Assembly: GCF_001945445.1 (NCBI RefSeq)
Contig: NZ_MSXW01000014.1
Location: forward strand, 106,870 to 170,869
Source of the DNA: Pseudomonas sp. PA27(2017)
Lineage (GTDB): Bacteria > Pseudomonadota > Gammaproteobacteria > Pseudomonadales > Pseudomonadaceae
Direction of reading: 5' to 3'
Length of the DNA: 64,000 nt
In this document: piece after piece, positions 1 through 7,948 of the stretch
Numbering within the stretch: the first letter of the stretch is position 1
How the letters are laid out: the number at the start of each line of letters is the position of its first letter
Notes under the pieces: generated by a model
Database searches by the model: none
Seen by the model: only the letters and a program-made list of their open reading frames with translations
Told to the model about the DNA's origin: nothing
Program-made: the position numbers and the translations under genes

Positions 1-397
1 CGTGCACGGCGCGGGCCAGGGCCTGCAGGTTGTTGTGGGCGTCCTGGGTACCGAGGATCGCCCCCCCGTAAGGGTCGACGAACACGTTACGGGTGCGTTC
101 GCCGACCTTCACCACGAACTGCGCGCTGTGGTCGGCGTCCGCCGGCGGCAGGTACTTGCCGATGCTGCCCTGTGGGTAAACGGCCTGCACGCGGGCGAGC
201 ATCTCGTCGGCGGTCAGCGGCTGGCCGCTGGCCTCGACCTGCAGCAGGTCGGCGTACATCAGCCCGTCGAGCTGCGGTTTGAACAGGTAGATGATGCCGG
301 TCAGCGACAGCATGATCATGAATGGAATGACGAACAGCCCGGCATAGAAGTGCCAGCGCCAGGCGAGGTTATAGAACGACGGTGTCGCGTTTTTCAT
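1..397 (-). CDS. PepSY-associated transmembrane protein (3' part outside window)
   Basis: The reading frame starts at an ATG at 397 and stays open to the window edge, giving about 132 N-terminal residues. After a short cytoplasmic tail the protein shows a hydrophobic helix (WRWHFYAGLFVIPFMIMLSL, about residues 13-32) followed by a periplasmic PepSY-like region with a VFVDPYGG motif. This is the N-terminal layout of the PepSY_TM (iron-regulated membrane protein) family, whose members have several membrane helices and often lie next to TonB-dependent metal receptors. The upstream co-directional gene is a DUF2946 protein 71 bp away, a pairing that suggests metal (copper or iron) handling. Exact substrate is not visible. 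The C-terminal part is outside the window. Confidence 0.8.
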   Translation of the reverse strand, partial: MKNATPSFYNLAWRWHFYAGLFVIPFMIMLSLTGIIYLFKPQLDGLMYADLLQVEASGQPLTADEMLARVQAVYPQGSIGKYLPPADADHSAQFVVKVGERTRNVFVDPYGGAILGTQDAHNNLQALARAVH

Positions 398-468
398 GTG
401 AAGCCCGATCGTATGCATGAGCGAACTGCCCACGGCGACAAGCGCAGCAGGCAACGACAATCAGCGAT

Positions 469-852
469 TCAGGCGATCAGGGGCGAAGCGCGAGGGTTGG
501 CCGAGGGCCACAGGTAACGGACCGCCCCACCGGGCTCGGCGCTGGGGCGTGGGGTGGCGGGGCGCTGCCGGGGCAGCAAGCCGAGCAGGCCGAAGAAGGC
601 CGCCAGGGCCAGGGCCACGAAGGTGGAGCACAACGGACACACCGAGCCCATGAACGGCATCGGCACGCCCGAATCCACGCCGCCCATGTCCATGCTGCCG
701 CTGGCATCCAGGCCGCAGTAGCCGCCATCCATGCCGCTGAGCTGCAGGCCGGTCATCTGCCCATGACTGACCGCACAGGCGAGCGCGCTGAACAGGACGC
801 TGAAATACAGCACCCATGCGAGCAACGAGCGGTTGGAACGGGACAGGTTCAT
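469..852 (-). CDS. DUF2946 family protein
   Basis: The product is 127 residues. It starts at the ATG at 852 (MNLSRSNRSLLAWVLYFSVL); a farther upstream in-frame start would add only ten residues. One N-terminal hydrophobic segment (about residues 8-27) could be a signal anchor, and a second lies near residues 77-95. Between them are a HGQM motif, a Met/Gly-rich stretch and a CPLC motif. This arrangement is typical of DUF2946 proteins, which accompany copper-related TonB receptors and PepSY proteins. Copper binding by the Met/His/Cys residues is inference. It is probably co-transcribed with the PepSY gene downstream. Confidence 0.75.
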   Translation of the reverse strand: MNLSRSNRSLLAWVLYFSVLFSALACAVSHGQMTGLQLSGMDGGYCGLDASGSMDMGGVDSGVPMPFMGSVCPLCSTFVALALAAFFGLLGLLPRQRPATPRPSAEPGGAVRYLWPSANPRASPLIA

Positions 853-910
853 GGCTGGCGATTTTAGGGGCAGTGGCGGCAAACGGGCTGTGGTAGATTG
901 CCGCAGCAGC

Positions 911-1828
911 TTAACGGCGCCACGGCGCCTGCGCCAGCAACTCGCTACAACGCGCCTGCACGAACTCGCGCAGCAGGTGCACCGGCTTGCTCAACTGCTC
1001 GCGGTGGGTGCAGATCAGATTCAACGGGGTCGGCTCGCCAAGCACCTCCGGCAAGAGGATGCGCAAGCGCCCGGCGTGCACGTCGCCGGCCACGTCCAGC
1101 CAGGATTTATAGACCACCCCGGCGCCAGCCACGGCCCAGCGCCGCACCACATCGGCATCGTCGCTGAGGCGATCACCCGCCACCTGCAGGCTGTGCGCCC
1201 GGTCGCCGTCGTGAAAGCGCCAGCGCTCGTAGGCACGGCCGCCGAGCATATAGATCAGACAGTTGTGCTGGCGCAGATCAGCGATCTGCCGCGGCTCGCC
1301 AAGGCGCTGCAGGTAGGCTGGCGCGGCGCACAGCACCCGGCGGTTGCCCGGCGCCACTGGCAGCGCCACCAGGCTCGAGTCCTCCGGCTCGCCGTAGCGC
1401 AGGGCGATGTCGACGGGCTCACGAAACAGATCGGTGACCCGGTCGCCAAGCAGCAGGCGCAATTGCACCTGGGGATGCGTCTGCATGAAGGTATCGAGCC
1501 AGGGCAGCAGCGTGTTGCGGCCGAAGTCCGAGGGCGCCGCGAGTTGCAGCGGCCCGCTGATCGCCGACTTGCTGCCGGCCAGTTGTTGGCGCCCCGCCTC
1601 CAGGCTCTGCAGCGCTTGGCGGGCATGCAGCAGAAAGGCCTCGCCGTCGGCGGTCAGCCGCAAACTACGGGTCGAGCGTACGAAAAGGCGCGCCTGCAAC
1701 TGCTGCTCCAGGCGCTTGAGGCCGGCGCTGGCCACGGCGGGCGATATGTCCAGCTGGCGCGCAGCCGCCGACAGGCTGCCTTCCCCGGCAATGCGCACGA
1801 ACAGTTGCAGGTCATCGAAACGCAGCAT
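911..1828 (-). CDS. LysR-family transcriptional regulator
   Basis: The 305-aa product has the classical LysR plan: an N-terminal winged helix-turn-helix (about residues 1-60, MLRFDDLQLFVRIAGEGSLS... with the usual ALxxL-type scanning helix) and a periplasmic-binding-like effector domain to the C-terminus. I chose the ATG at 1828; an alternative ATG lies three codons upstream and a TTG five codons upstream. It is divergent from the MDR oxidoreductase gene at 1939. The 110-bp gap holds an inverted repeat at 1838-1857, so control of that neighbour is likely. The inducer is unknown. Confidence 0.9.
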   Translation of the reverse strand: MLRFDDLQLFVRIAGEGSLSAAARQLDISPAVASAGLKRLEQQLQARLFVRSTRSLRLTADGEAFLLHARQALQSLEAGRQQLAGSKSAISGPLQLAAPSDFGRNTLLPWLDTFMQTHPQVQLRLLLGDRVTDLFREPVDIALRYGEPEDSSLVALPVAPGNRRVLCAAPAYLQRLGEPRQIADLRQHNCLIYMLGGRAYERWRFHDGDRAHSLQVAGDRLSDDADVVRRWAVAGAGVVYKSWLDVAGDVHAGRLRILLPEVLGEPTPLNLICTHREQLSKPVHLLREFVQARCSELLAQAPWRR

Positions 1829-1837
1829 GGCGATCAT

Positions 1838-1857
1838 CTTCAAAAAAATATTGAAAG
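1838..1857. promoter_or_regulatory. Candidate LysR-type operator (inverted repeat)
   Basis: CTTCAA and TTGAAAG form a short inverted repeat separated by seven A/T-rich bases in the gap between the divergent LysR and oxidoreductase genes. LysR regulators commonly bind interrupted A/T-rich dyads there. The site is a guess from symmetry and position only. Confidence 0.35.
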
Positions 1858-1938
1858 AGACTCTAGCTGCCTATGGTTTTTCCTGGCAATGGATTGGCGC
1901 AAGCTGCCCTCCATCCCACGCCCCTACAGGACGCTCCC

Positions 1939-2955
1939 ATGAAAGCCGTTGCCTATCACCAGTCGCTGCCCATCGATAATCCGCAGGCTCTGCAGGACGT
2001 CACGCTCGACGCACCGACGCCCGGCCCGCGCGACCTGCTCGTCGAAGTGAAAGCCATCTCCGTGAACCCGGTGGACACCAAGATCCGCCGTAACGTGGCC
2101 CCCGACGCCGGCCAGCCCAAGGTGCTGGGCTGGGACGCCACCGGTGTGGTCAAGGCGGTCGGCAGCGAGGTGACGCTGTTCAAGGTCGGTGATGAAGTCG
2201 CCTACGCCGGCGCCATCAACCGTGCCGGAGCCAACAGCGAGCTGCACGTGGTCGACGAGCGCATCGTCGGTCGCAAGCCAAGCAGCCTGCCCTTCGCCGA
2301 ATCCGCTGCCCTGCCGCTGACCGCCATCACTGCCTGGGAACTGCTGTTCGACCGCTTGCAGGTCGCCGATGGCACGGCCGACCAGGGCCAGAGCCTATTG
2401 GTCATCGGCGCCGCCGGTGGCGTCGGCTCGATCCTCGTGCAACTGGCCCGACAGCTCACCGGGCTGACCGTGATCGGCACCGCCTCGCGTCCGGAAACCC
2501 AGGCCTGGGTTCGCGAACTGGGCGCCCATCATGTGATCGACCACAGCAAGCCGCTGAACGAAGAACTGGCGCGGATCGGCATCGCCCAGGTCACCCACGT
2601 GGCAAGCCTGACCCAGACCGACCAGCACTATGACGCCATCGTCGAAGCCCTGGCCCCGCAAGGCCGCCTGGCGCTGATCGACGACCCGCTGCAGCCGCTG
2701 GACGTGATGAAGCTCAAGCGCAAGAGCATCTCCCTGCATTGGGAACTGATGTTCACCCGCTCGCTGTTCGAGACCGCCGACATGATCGAGCAACACCGCT
2801 TGCTCAATCGCGTCGCCGACCTGGTGGATGCCGGCACCCTGAAAACCACCCTGGGCGAGCACTTCGGCACCATCAATGCCGAAAACCTGCGCCGCGCCCA
2901 TGCCCTGCTGGAAAGCGGCAAGGCCAAGGGCAAGATCGTGCTGGAAGGTTTCTGA
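1939..2955 (+). CDS. Zinc-independent MDR-family oxidoreductase (alcohol dehydrogenase-like)
   Basis: The 338-aa protein starts at ATG 1939 (MKAVAYHQSLPIDNPQ). It has the GroES-like N-terminal domain of the medium-chain dehydrogenase/reductase superfamily and a Rossmann nucleotide-binding motif GAAGGVGSILVQLA at about residues 156-169. Such proteins are usually annotated as zinc-type alcohol dehydrogenases. This one contains no cysteine at all, so neither the structural zinc cluster nor a Cys zinc ligand exists. It is more likely an NADPH-dependent quinone or enone reductase. It is divergent from a LysR gene that probably regulates it. The substrate is unknown. Confidence 0.85.
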   Translation: MKAVAYHQSLPIDNPQALQDVTLDAPTPGPRDLLVEVKAISVNPVDTKIRRNVAPDAGQPKVLGWDATGVVKAVGSEVTLFKVGDEVAYAGAINRAGANSELHVVDERIVGRKPSSLPFAESAALPLTAITAWELLFDRLQVADGTADQGQSLLVIGAAGGVGSILVQLARQLTGLTVIGTASRPETQAWVRELGAHHVIDHSKPLNEELARIGIAQVTHVASLTQTDQHYDAIVEALAPQGRLALIDDPLQPLDVMKLKRKSISLHWELMFTRSLFETADMIEQHRLLNRVADLVDAGTLKTTLGEHFGTINAENLRRAHALLESGKAKGKIVLEGF

Positions 2956-3033
2956 TCCTGCCTGAGAGGCGCCGATAACCGGAGCGCCTCGCCTCTGGGA
3001 CAGGCACCTGACCTGCCCTACGGGGATCTTGCG

Positions 3034-3918
3034 CTAGCGAAATCGTGCGCAATGATCCTCGGGCGGCAAGGCGGCGGTGTACCACACGTAATCCGCTTGC
3101 TCGGCGGTCACCGGTTTACCCACTTCGGAAAGGATCAGCACCTGGGTGCCATCCGGCTCGCCCAGGTCACTCAGGTGCAGCGGCACTCCCAGGTCGCGGC
3201 GCACGTGAAAGGCGCCAGCGAACAGCATTGCCGGCTGCGGCGCTTTCAACAGTTGCTCGGCCATGCGCCGGTCGCGTTGCTGCTGCACGGCGAGCATCGC
3301 TGGCAGCTGGCTGATCGGCAGCTTGTCGCAATGGGACTGGCGAATCTGCGCCAGCAGCGGTTCCTGCACGGCCGCCGCGGTCGAGGCCTCCCCTCTCAGC
3401 AGCGGTTGCTTGCGGTAAATCGTCATGATCTCGGCACGGTCGAGATTCGCGGCACGCAGCGGGTAATCCTGCACCAGTGCATGACGCACGATGGGGCCGT
3501 ACAGCGCCCACGGCCAACCGTTACTCCACTCCAGCGCATTGGGCAGATCGGCGATCTGCAGGCCTTCACGCAATTGCTGCTTCACATCTTCGACCTGCGG
3601 CTGCTGGCTATTCGCGAGCATTTCTAGCAACAGGCTGCCTTGCCCTCGCCGCGCCTCCAGGGCCCGCAGCAACCACAGCTGCAGGGCATGGTGATCCGGG
3701 TTGTCATGCTGCTCGCCGACCAGCACCCGGGGCGCCTTTGCCAGGTGAGCGACGAGTTGCTCGGGCGTCAGCCGTGCGCCGCTATGCAGGTCGATGATCT
3801 GCCCCAGGTCGGCGTGCCCGCGCCCCTCTGGGCTTTGCCATGCGGGCACGGGCGCCAGGACGGGCTGGCTTTGGCAGGCAGTGAGCAGCAACAGCAGGGC
3901 GAAAAACAGCGTACGCAT
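3034..3918 (-). CDS. phuW: ChaN-family heme-associated lipoprotein
   Basis: The 294-aa product begins MRTLFFALLLLLTAC, a lipoprotein signal with lipidated Cys15; the start at 3918 puts the lipobox in place. The ChaN (DUF399) fold is indicated by the GEQHDNPDHH motif and a late FAGAFHVRRD motif. ChaN proteins are outer-membrane or periplasmic lipoproteins that bind heme cofacially. This is the last gene of the phuSTUV cluster, 10 bp after phuV, matching the position of phuW in P. aeruginosa. A role in holding heme for PhuT is inference. Confidence 0.85.
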   Translation of the reverse strand: MRTLFFALLLLLTACQSQPVLAPVPAWQSPEGRGHADLGQIIDLHSGARLTPEQLVAHLAKAPRVLVGEQHDNPDHHALQLWLLRALEARRGQGSLLLEMLANSQQPQVEDVKQQLREGLQIADLPNALEWSNGWPWALYGPIVRHALVQDYPLRAANLDRAEIMTIYRKQPLLRGEASTAAAVQEPLLAQIRQSHCDKLPISQLPAMLAVQQQRDRRMAEQLLKAPQPAMLFAGAFHVRRDLGVPLHLSDLGEPDGTQVLILSEVGKPVTAEQADYVWYTAALPPEDHCARFR

Positions 3919-3928
3919 CGGGCTTCCT

Positions 3929-4696
3929 TCAGCGGGCAACGATCAGCGGGTGCCCGCGTTCGGGGTGGCGCTGCACCAGCACTTCCAGGCCGAACACCGC
4001 GTGCAGCGACTCGGCACGCAGCACCTCGGCAGGCAGGCCGATGGCATGGGCACGACCGTCGTTGAGCAACAGCAGGCGGTCGCAATAACGCGCCGCCAGA
4101 TTCAGGTCGTGGAGGATGACCAGCACCGCGGCGCCCTGTTCGGCGAAGCGGCGCACGGCCTGCAGGGTAGTGTGCTGATGCAACGGGTCGAGCATGGAGG
4201 TCGGCTCGTCGAGCAGCAGCGTCTGCTCGGCACCTCCCGGCCACAGCTGCGCCAGTACCCGCGCCAGATGCACACGCTGACGCTCGCCGCCGGACAGCTG
4301 CAGATAGCTGCGTTCGGCCAGGTGCTCGGCATCGGCGGCCTGCAGCGCCTCGCAGACGATCTGTTCATCACGCTCGCGGCCAGTGTCGTGGGGCATGCGG
4401 CCCATCATCACCACATCGCCGACCACGAAACCGAAGCTCAGCGACGAGCTTTGCGGCAGCACCGCCAGGCGCCGCGCGCGTGCCGTGCCCGGCCAGTCCT
4501 GCAGCGACCGATCATCCAGAACGACCTCACCCGCTGCTGGGCTCAACTCGCCGCACAGGGCGCCCAGCAAGGTGCTCTTGCCAGCGCCATTGGGGCCGAG
4601 CACGCCCAGCACTTCACCAGGCTGCAGTTGCAGGTCGATATCGGCCAGCACCGTCTTGTCGCCACGCTGGACCGACAGCTTGCGGGCACTGAGCAT
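3929..4696 (-). CDS. phuV: Heme ABC transporter ATP-binding protein
   Basis: The 255-aa ATPase carries Walker [10 protein letters not shown] (about residues 34-42), the signature LSGGERQRV, Walker [12 protein letters not shown] and a switch His in [14 protein letters not shown]. This is the HmuV/BtuD type that powers FecCD-like permeases. The ATG at 4696 overlaps the phuU stop codon by one base, so translation is coupled. It energises transfer of heme from PhuT through PhuU into the cytoplasm. Confidence 0.95.
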   Translation of the reverse strand: MLSARKLSVQRGDKTVLADIDLQLQPGEVLGVLGPNGAGKSTLLGALCGELSPAAGEVVLDDRSLQDWPGTARARRLAVLPQSSSLSFGFVVGDVVMMGRMPHDTGRERDEQIVCEALQAADAEHLAERSYLQLSGGERQRVHLARVLAQLWPGGAEQTLLLDEPTSMLDPLHQHTTLQAVRRFAEQGAAVLVILHDLNLAARYCDRLLLLNDGRAHAIGLPAEVLRAESLHAVFGLEVLVQRHPERGHPLIVAR

Positions 4697-5733
4697 CAGG
4701 TGCGTCCTCGCAGCAGCAGGTAGAGAAAGAACGGCGCGCCGATCAATGCGGTGACGATGCCGATGGGCAGCTCGGCGGGCGATAGGATCAGCCGCGCGAA
4801 CAGGTCAGCGAGCAGCAGCAAACTGGCGCCTGCCAGCGCCGAGGCCGGCAGCAGCACGCGGTGATCGGGGCCGACCAACAGCCGCACCAGGTGCGGCACC
4901 ACCAGGCCGATGAAACCGATCATCCCCGCAGCAGCCACGGCGGCACCCACGCCCAGCGCGGTACAGAGCACCAGCTCGCGCTTGAGGCGCTCCACCGCAA
5001 CGCCCAGGTGGCGGGCCTCGGACTCGCCGAGCAGCAAGGCATTCAGCGCCTGGGCGCGGCGCGGCAGCCACAGCGCCGCCGCCAGGGTGACCAGCAGCAG
5101 CGGCCACAGCCGGGCATAGCTGGCGCCGTTGAGGCTGCCCAGGTTCCAGAAGGTCAGGGTGCGCAAGGTGGCATCGTCGGCCAGGTAGGTGAACAGACCG
5201 ATGCAGGCGAACGCCAGGGCATTGAGGGCGATGCCGGCAAGCAGCATGGTGGTCACGCTGGTCTGCCCGTTGCGGCGCCCCAGACGATAGACCAGCGCGG
5301 TCACCACCAGCCCGCCGAGAAAGGCGCACAGCGATAGCAGGTAAGGCGCGAACAGCTCCGGCATCCCGCCCATGGCGGCGCCCCCAACGATGGCGATGGC
5401 CGCGCCGAGCGCCGCACCGCTGGAAACGCCGATCAGGCCGGGGTCGGCCAACGGGTTGCGAAACAGGCCCTGCATGGCCACGCCACAAAGCGCCAGCACG
5501 GCGCCGACCGCCAGGCCCAGCAGGGTGCGCGGCATGCGGATCTGGCCAAGAATCAGCTCGGCCTGCTGCAGGCCATCGCCCGCCAATGGTAAACCGGTCA
5601 GGCGCAGGGCAGCCCGCAGGGTATCGCCCAGTGGCAGGCTCACCGGCCCAAGGGCCAGTGACAACCACAAGGCAAGTGCCAACAGCAGGCCCAGCGCGAC
5701 GAACAGTGAGCGCGGGGCAATCACCGGTTTCAT
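4696..5733 (-). CDS. phuU: Heme ABC transporter permease
   Basis: The 345-aa FecCD/BtuC-type permease has about ten hydrophobic helices and the conserved [22 protein letters not shown] region (about residues 86-107) that lines the pathway. A cytoplasmic loop near residue 235 ([11 protein letters not shown]) is the usual contact with the ATPase. Its start overlaps the stop of phuT by four bases and its stop overlaps phuV. It moves heme across the inner membrane. Confidence 0.95.
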   Translation of the reverse strand: MKPVIAPRSLFVALGLLLALALWLSLALGPVSLPLGDTLRAALRLTGLPLAGDGLQQAELILGQIRMPRTLLGLAVGAVLALCGVAMQGLFRNPLADPGLIGVSSGAALGAAIAIVGGAAMGGMPELFAPYLLSLCAFLGGLVVTALVYRLGRRNGQTSVTTMLLAGIALNALAFACIGLFTYLADDATLRTLTFWNLGSLNGASYARLWPLLLVTLAAALWLPRRAQALNALLLGESEARHLGVAVERLKRELVLCTALGVGAAVAAAGMIGFIGLVVPHLVRLLVGPDHRVLLPASALAGASLLLLADLFARLILSPAELPIGIVTALIGAPFFLYLLLRGRT

Positions 5734-6617
5734 GGGGTGGCGGGTGCCAGCGGTGTACGCCCGGGGTAGAAGGCGGCGGAAAGCTCGGCGAGGCCGGCGG
5801 GAATGCGCGGGCCGAGCCCACCGACCAGCAGGGTCGGGTCGATGGCCACCAGGCGCCCTTGCTTGCCGGCCTTGGTCGAGGCCAGGGCCGGGTTCTGCTT
5901 GAGCAGCGCCTGGCGGGCCTCGTCGCCGCCCAGGCGGCGGTCGGCGAAGATCACCACTTCAGGGTCCAGCGCCAGCAGCGCCTCGGTGGACAGCGCCTTG
6001 TAGCCTTCGTGAGTGGTCAGGTTCTTGCCACCAGCGTGCTCGATCATCCAGGCCGCCGCCGTATCCTTGCCGCCGGCCATGGGGCTGCTGCCGGCATGAC
6101 CGAGCAGCAGCACAACGGTCGGCGCCGGGCTTTGCGCCTGGGCCTTGGCGACCCAGTCGGCCTGCTCGCTCAGGCGCGCCTGGTAAGCGGCGAATACGCT
6201 CTCGGCACGCGCCTCATCGTCCAGCAGCGCTCCAATGCGCATGAGATTGCCATGCAGCACCTGCAGGTCGGCATCGGCAGGCAGCGCCTCGACCTTCACG
6301 CCGGCGGCGGCCAGTTGCGCCAGCACCGGCGGCGGCCCCATCTCCTCGGTACCGAGCAGCACCTCGGGGCGCAAGGCCAGAATGCCCTCGGCGGCCAGTT
6401 GGCGCTGGTAACCGACGCTGGGCAGCTTCTGCAACGAAGCCGGGTGTTGGCTGGTGGTGTCCACGCCGACCAGTTTGGCCTCACCGCCGAGCGCGACCAC
6501 CCACTCGCTCAGGGAGCCCCCGGCGCTGACCCAGCGTTGCGGCAGGTTGTCGGCGCTTGCCGCCAGTGGCACCAGCAGGCTGGCGAACAGGGTGAATGCA
6601 GCGAGGGGACGGATCAT
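5730..6617 (-). CDS. phuT: Periplasmic heme-binding protein
   Basis: The 295-aa class III substrate-binding protein has a clear signal peptide (MIRPLAAFTLFASLLVPLAASA, then DNLPQRW). The VGYQRQLAAEGILALRPE stretch contains the VGY motif whose tyrosine is the axial heme ligand in PhuT/ShuT relatives. A good Shine-Dalgarno GGAG precedes the ATG at 6617. It receives heme from PhuR and hands it to PhuUV. Confidence 0.95.
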   Translation of the reverse strand: MIRPLAAFTLFASLLVPLAASADNLPQRWVSAGGSLSEWVVALGGEAKLVGVDTTSQHPASLQKLPSVGYQRQLAAEGILALRPEVLLGTEEMGPPPVLAQLAAAGVKVEALPADADLQVLHGNLMRIGALLDDEARAESVFAAYQARLSEQADWVAKAQAQSPAPTVVLLLGHAGSSPMAGGKDTAAAWMIEHAGGKNLTTHEGYKALSTEALLALDPEVVIFADRRLGGDEARQALLKQNPALASTKAGKQGRLVAIDPTLLVGGLGPRIPAGLAELSAAFYPGRTPLAPATP

Positions 6618-6687
6618 GGAGCAACTCCGGAAGCGGATTCGTATCGGCCGTCCGAATATAGGGGCGACCGAGGCTGGCAGTGTAGCG

Positions 6688-7749
6688 TCAGGCTGGCAGG
6701 GCGGGTGTCTGCTCGGCCAGAAGACGCCAATCCTCGCGCTCCGGCACGCCCGGTTTGCGCGCGCCGAACACCTGCACGATCAGCTCACCGCTGGCATCGA
6801 ACGCCTCCCAACTGGTGATCACGCCGTCGCTGCTCGGTTTGCGTACGCGCCACAGCTCGTGAATGTCGCCGGTCTTGAGGTGCAGGTTGAACTGCGGGTC
6901 GAGCACGTTGAACCAGGTGTCCATCCACTTCAGGTTGCTCACCGGCCCGGTATGGATCTGGATGCAGTGACGGTTGCCGACGAACACCATGATCGGCACG
7001 TCGCCGGCTGCCGCGCGCTCGAACAACCCCGCAAGCGCCTCGGGCGCCAGCGGTTCGGCCCATTCACGGCCGGCCAGGCGTAACGCCTGGGTGCGTGCCG
7101 CGCCGTGGTTCTTCAGCAGGGCGAAGAAATGGTGGGTGTCCTTCAGTGCCGCCCAGCCGGCGCGCAAGGCGTCGCCGTCGATGGCGGCGTCCGGCTGAAC
7201 AGTCGTAGGAGTCGGCATCGGTTTGAGCGCCAGTTCGCTGCTTTGCTGCTCATCGCGTAAACGCGCGAGCAGCGGCTCCCAGGCTTCCAGCTCGCTGTGT
7301 TCGGTAAGGTAGACCTTGTGCACCGCGGTGCCCTGGTGATCGAACACCTGGACGCTGCGCAACACGCCGCGCGGCGTCTGCTCGGCCACGGCGAAGACGC
7401 TGGCCCAACCACTGAGGAACAGGCGCAGGTCGATATCCGGCGACACCACTAGGCCCATCTGACCATTCCCGGCAATCGTCACCTCGCGGTAAATGCCCTT
7501 GCGCTCATGCACGCAGGATTCGTTGCGGGTCAGCGCCATCACGTGGCCAAGCTCGCCCAGCGCGGGCAGCAGCGTTGCCCAGTCAGGGCGCAGGCGCACG
7601 GTATCCACAGCCAGGCGGCTGGCGGTCAGCTCGGCCTCGCTGACGCCCAGCTTCGCCGCCGCATCCCGGGCCCGCAGGTGCGGCTGCTCGGCACGCAGGC
7701 TCTGCCAGGCGGCATACAGGCCTGCCCCGGCCACGGACTGATCGCTCAT
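6688..7749 (-). CDS. phuS: Cytoplasmic heme chaperone of the HemS/ChuX family
   Basis: The 353-aa protein shows the two tandem repeats of the HemS family, each with a VGNRHCIQIHTGPV-like or CVHERKGIYREVTI-like strand motif. I chose ATG 7749 (MSDQSVAGAG) because GGGAG precedes it at correct spacing; upstream in-frame starts lack one and would add a tail not typical of the family. In P. aeruginosa PhuS carries heme to heme oxygenase. It is the first gene of the minus-strand phu operon and is divergent from phuR. Confidence 0.93.
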   Translation of the reverse strand: MSDQSVAGAGLYAAWQSLRAEQPHLRARDAAAKLGVSEAELTASRLAVDTVRLRPDWATLLPALGELGHVMALTRNESCVHERKGIYREVTIAGNGQMGLVVSPDIDLRLFLSGWASVFAVAEQTPRGVLRSVQVFDHQGTAVHKVYLTEHSELEAWEPLLARLRDEQQSSELALKPMPTPTTVQPDAAIDGDALRAGWAALKDTHHFFALLKNHGAARTQALRLAGREWAEPLAPEALAGLFERAAAGDVPIMVFVGNRHCIQIHTGPVSNLKWMDTWFNVLDPQFNLHLKTGDIHELWRVRKPSSDGVITSWEAFDASGELIVQVFGARKPGVPEREDWRLLAEQTPALPA

Positions 7750-7842
7750 CACTTCAACTCCCTTGCAAGGCCCGCTGAACAGGCGAGGAAAAACCATAGA
7801 CCGGAAGGGTAAACGGCTGGGTTGGAGAGTAAAACCCAGCAA

Positions 7843-7870
7843 ACATTAAATAATCTTAACCGCCAGTCAA
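7843..7870 (-). promoter_or_regulatory. Candidate phuS promoter
   Basis: On the minus strand TTGACT (7870-7865) is followed after 16 bp by TAATGT (7848-7843). The -35 is good and the -10 poor. It lies next to the phuR Fur box, so both directions may be iron-controlled. Low confidence. Confidence 0.35.
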
Positions 7871-7875
7871 TCCTG

Positions 7876-7904
7876 TTTACAAACGATAATCACTACCATC
7901 TAAT
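7876..7904 (+). promoter_or_regulatory. Predicted sigma-70 promoter of phuR
   Basis: TTTACA (7876-7881) and TCTAAT (7899-7904) are separated by exactly 17 bp. The Fur-box match at 7879-7897 fills the spacer, so Fur would block RNA polymerase when iron is plentiful. The phuR ATG follows 45 bp downstream. Confidence 0.65.
7879..7897 (+). promoter_or_regulatory. Fur box upstream of phuR
   Basis: The 19-mer ACAAACGATAATCACTACC matches 13 of 19 positions of the Fur consensus GATAATGATAATCATTATC, including the core GATAATCA. It sits between divergent phuS and phuR, where Fur control is established in P. aeruginosa. Confidence 0.7.
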
Positions 7905-7948
7905 GCGGCGTCCTTTTCCTTCGCCTCTCGACATGACAGGAGAATCGC

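Noticed and set aside
2956..3033. PrrF small RNA genes beside phuW, as in P. aeruginosa
   Set aside because: The gap is only 78 bp, has no Fur box and no terminator hairpin of the PrrF type.
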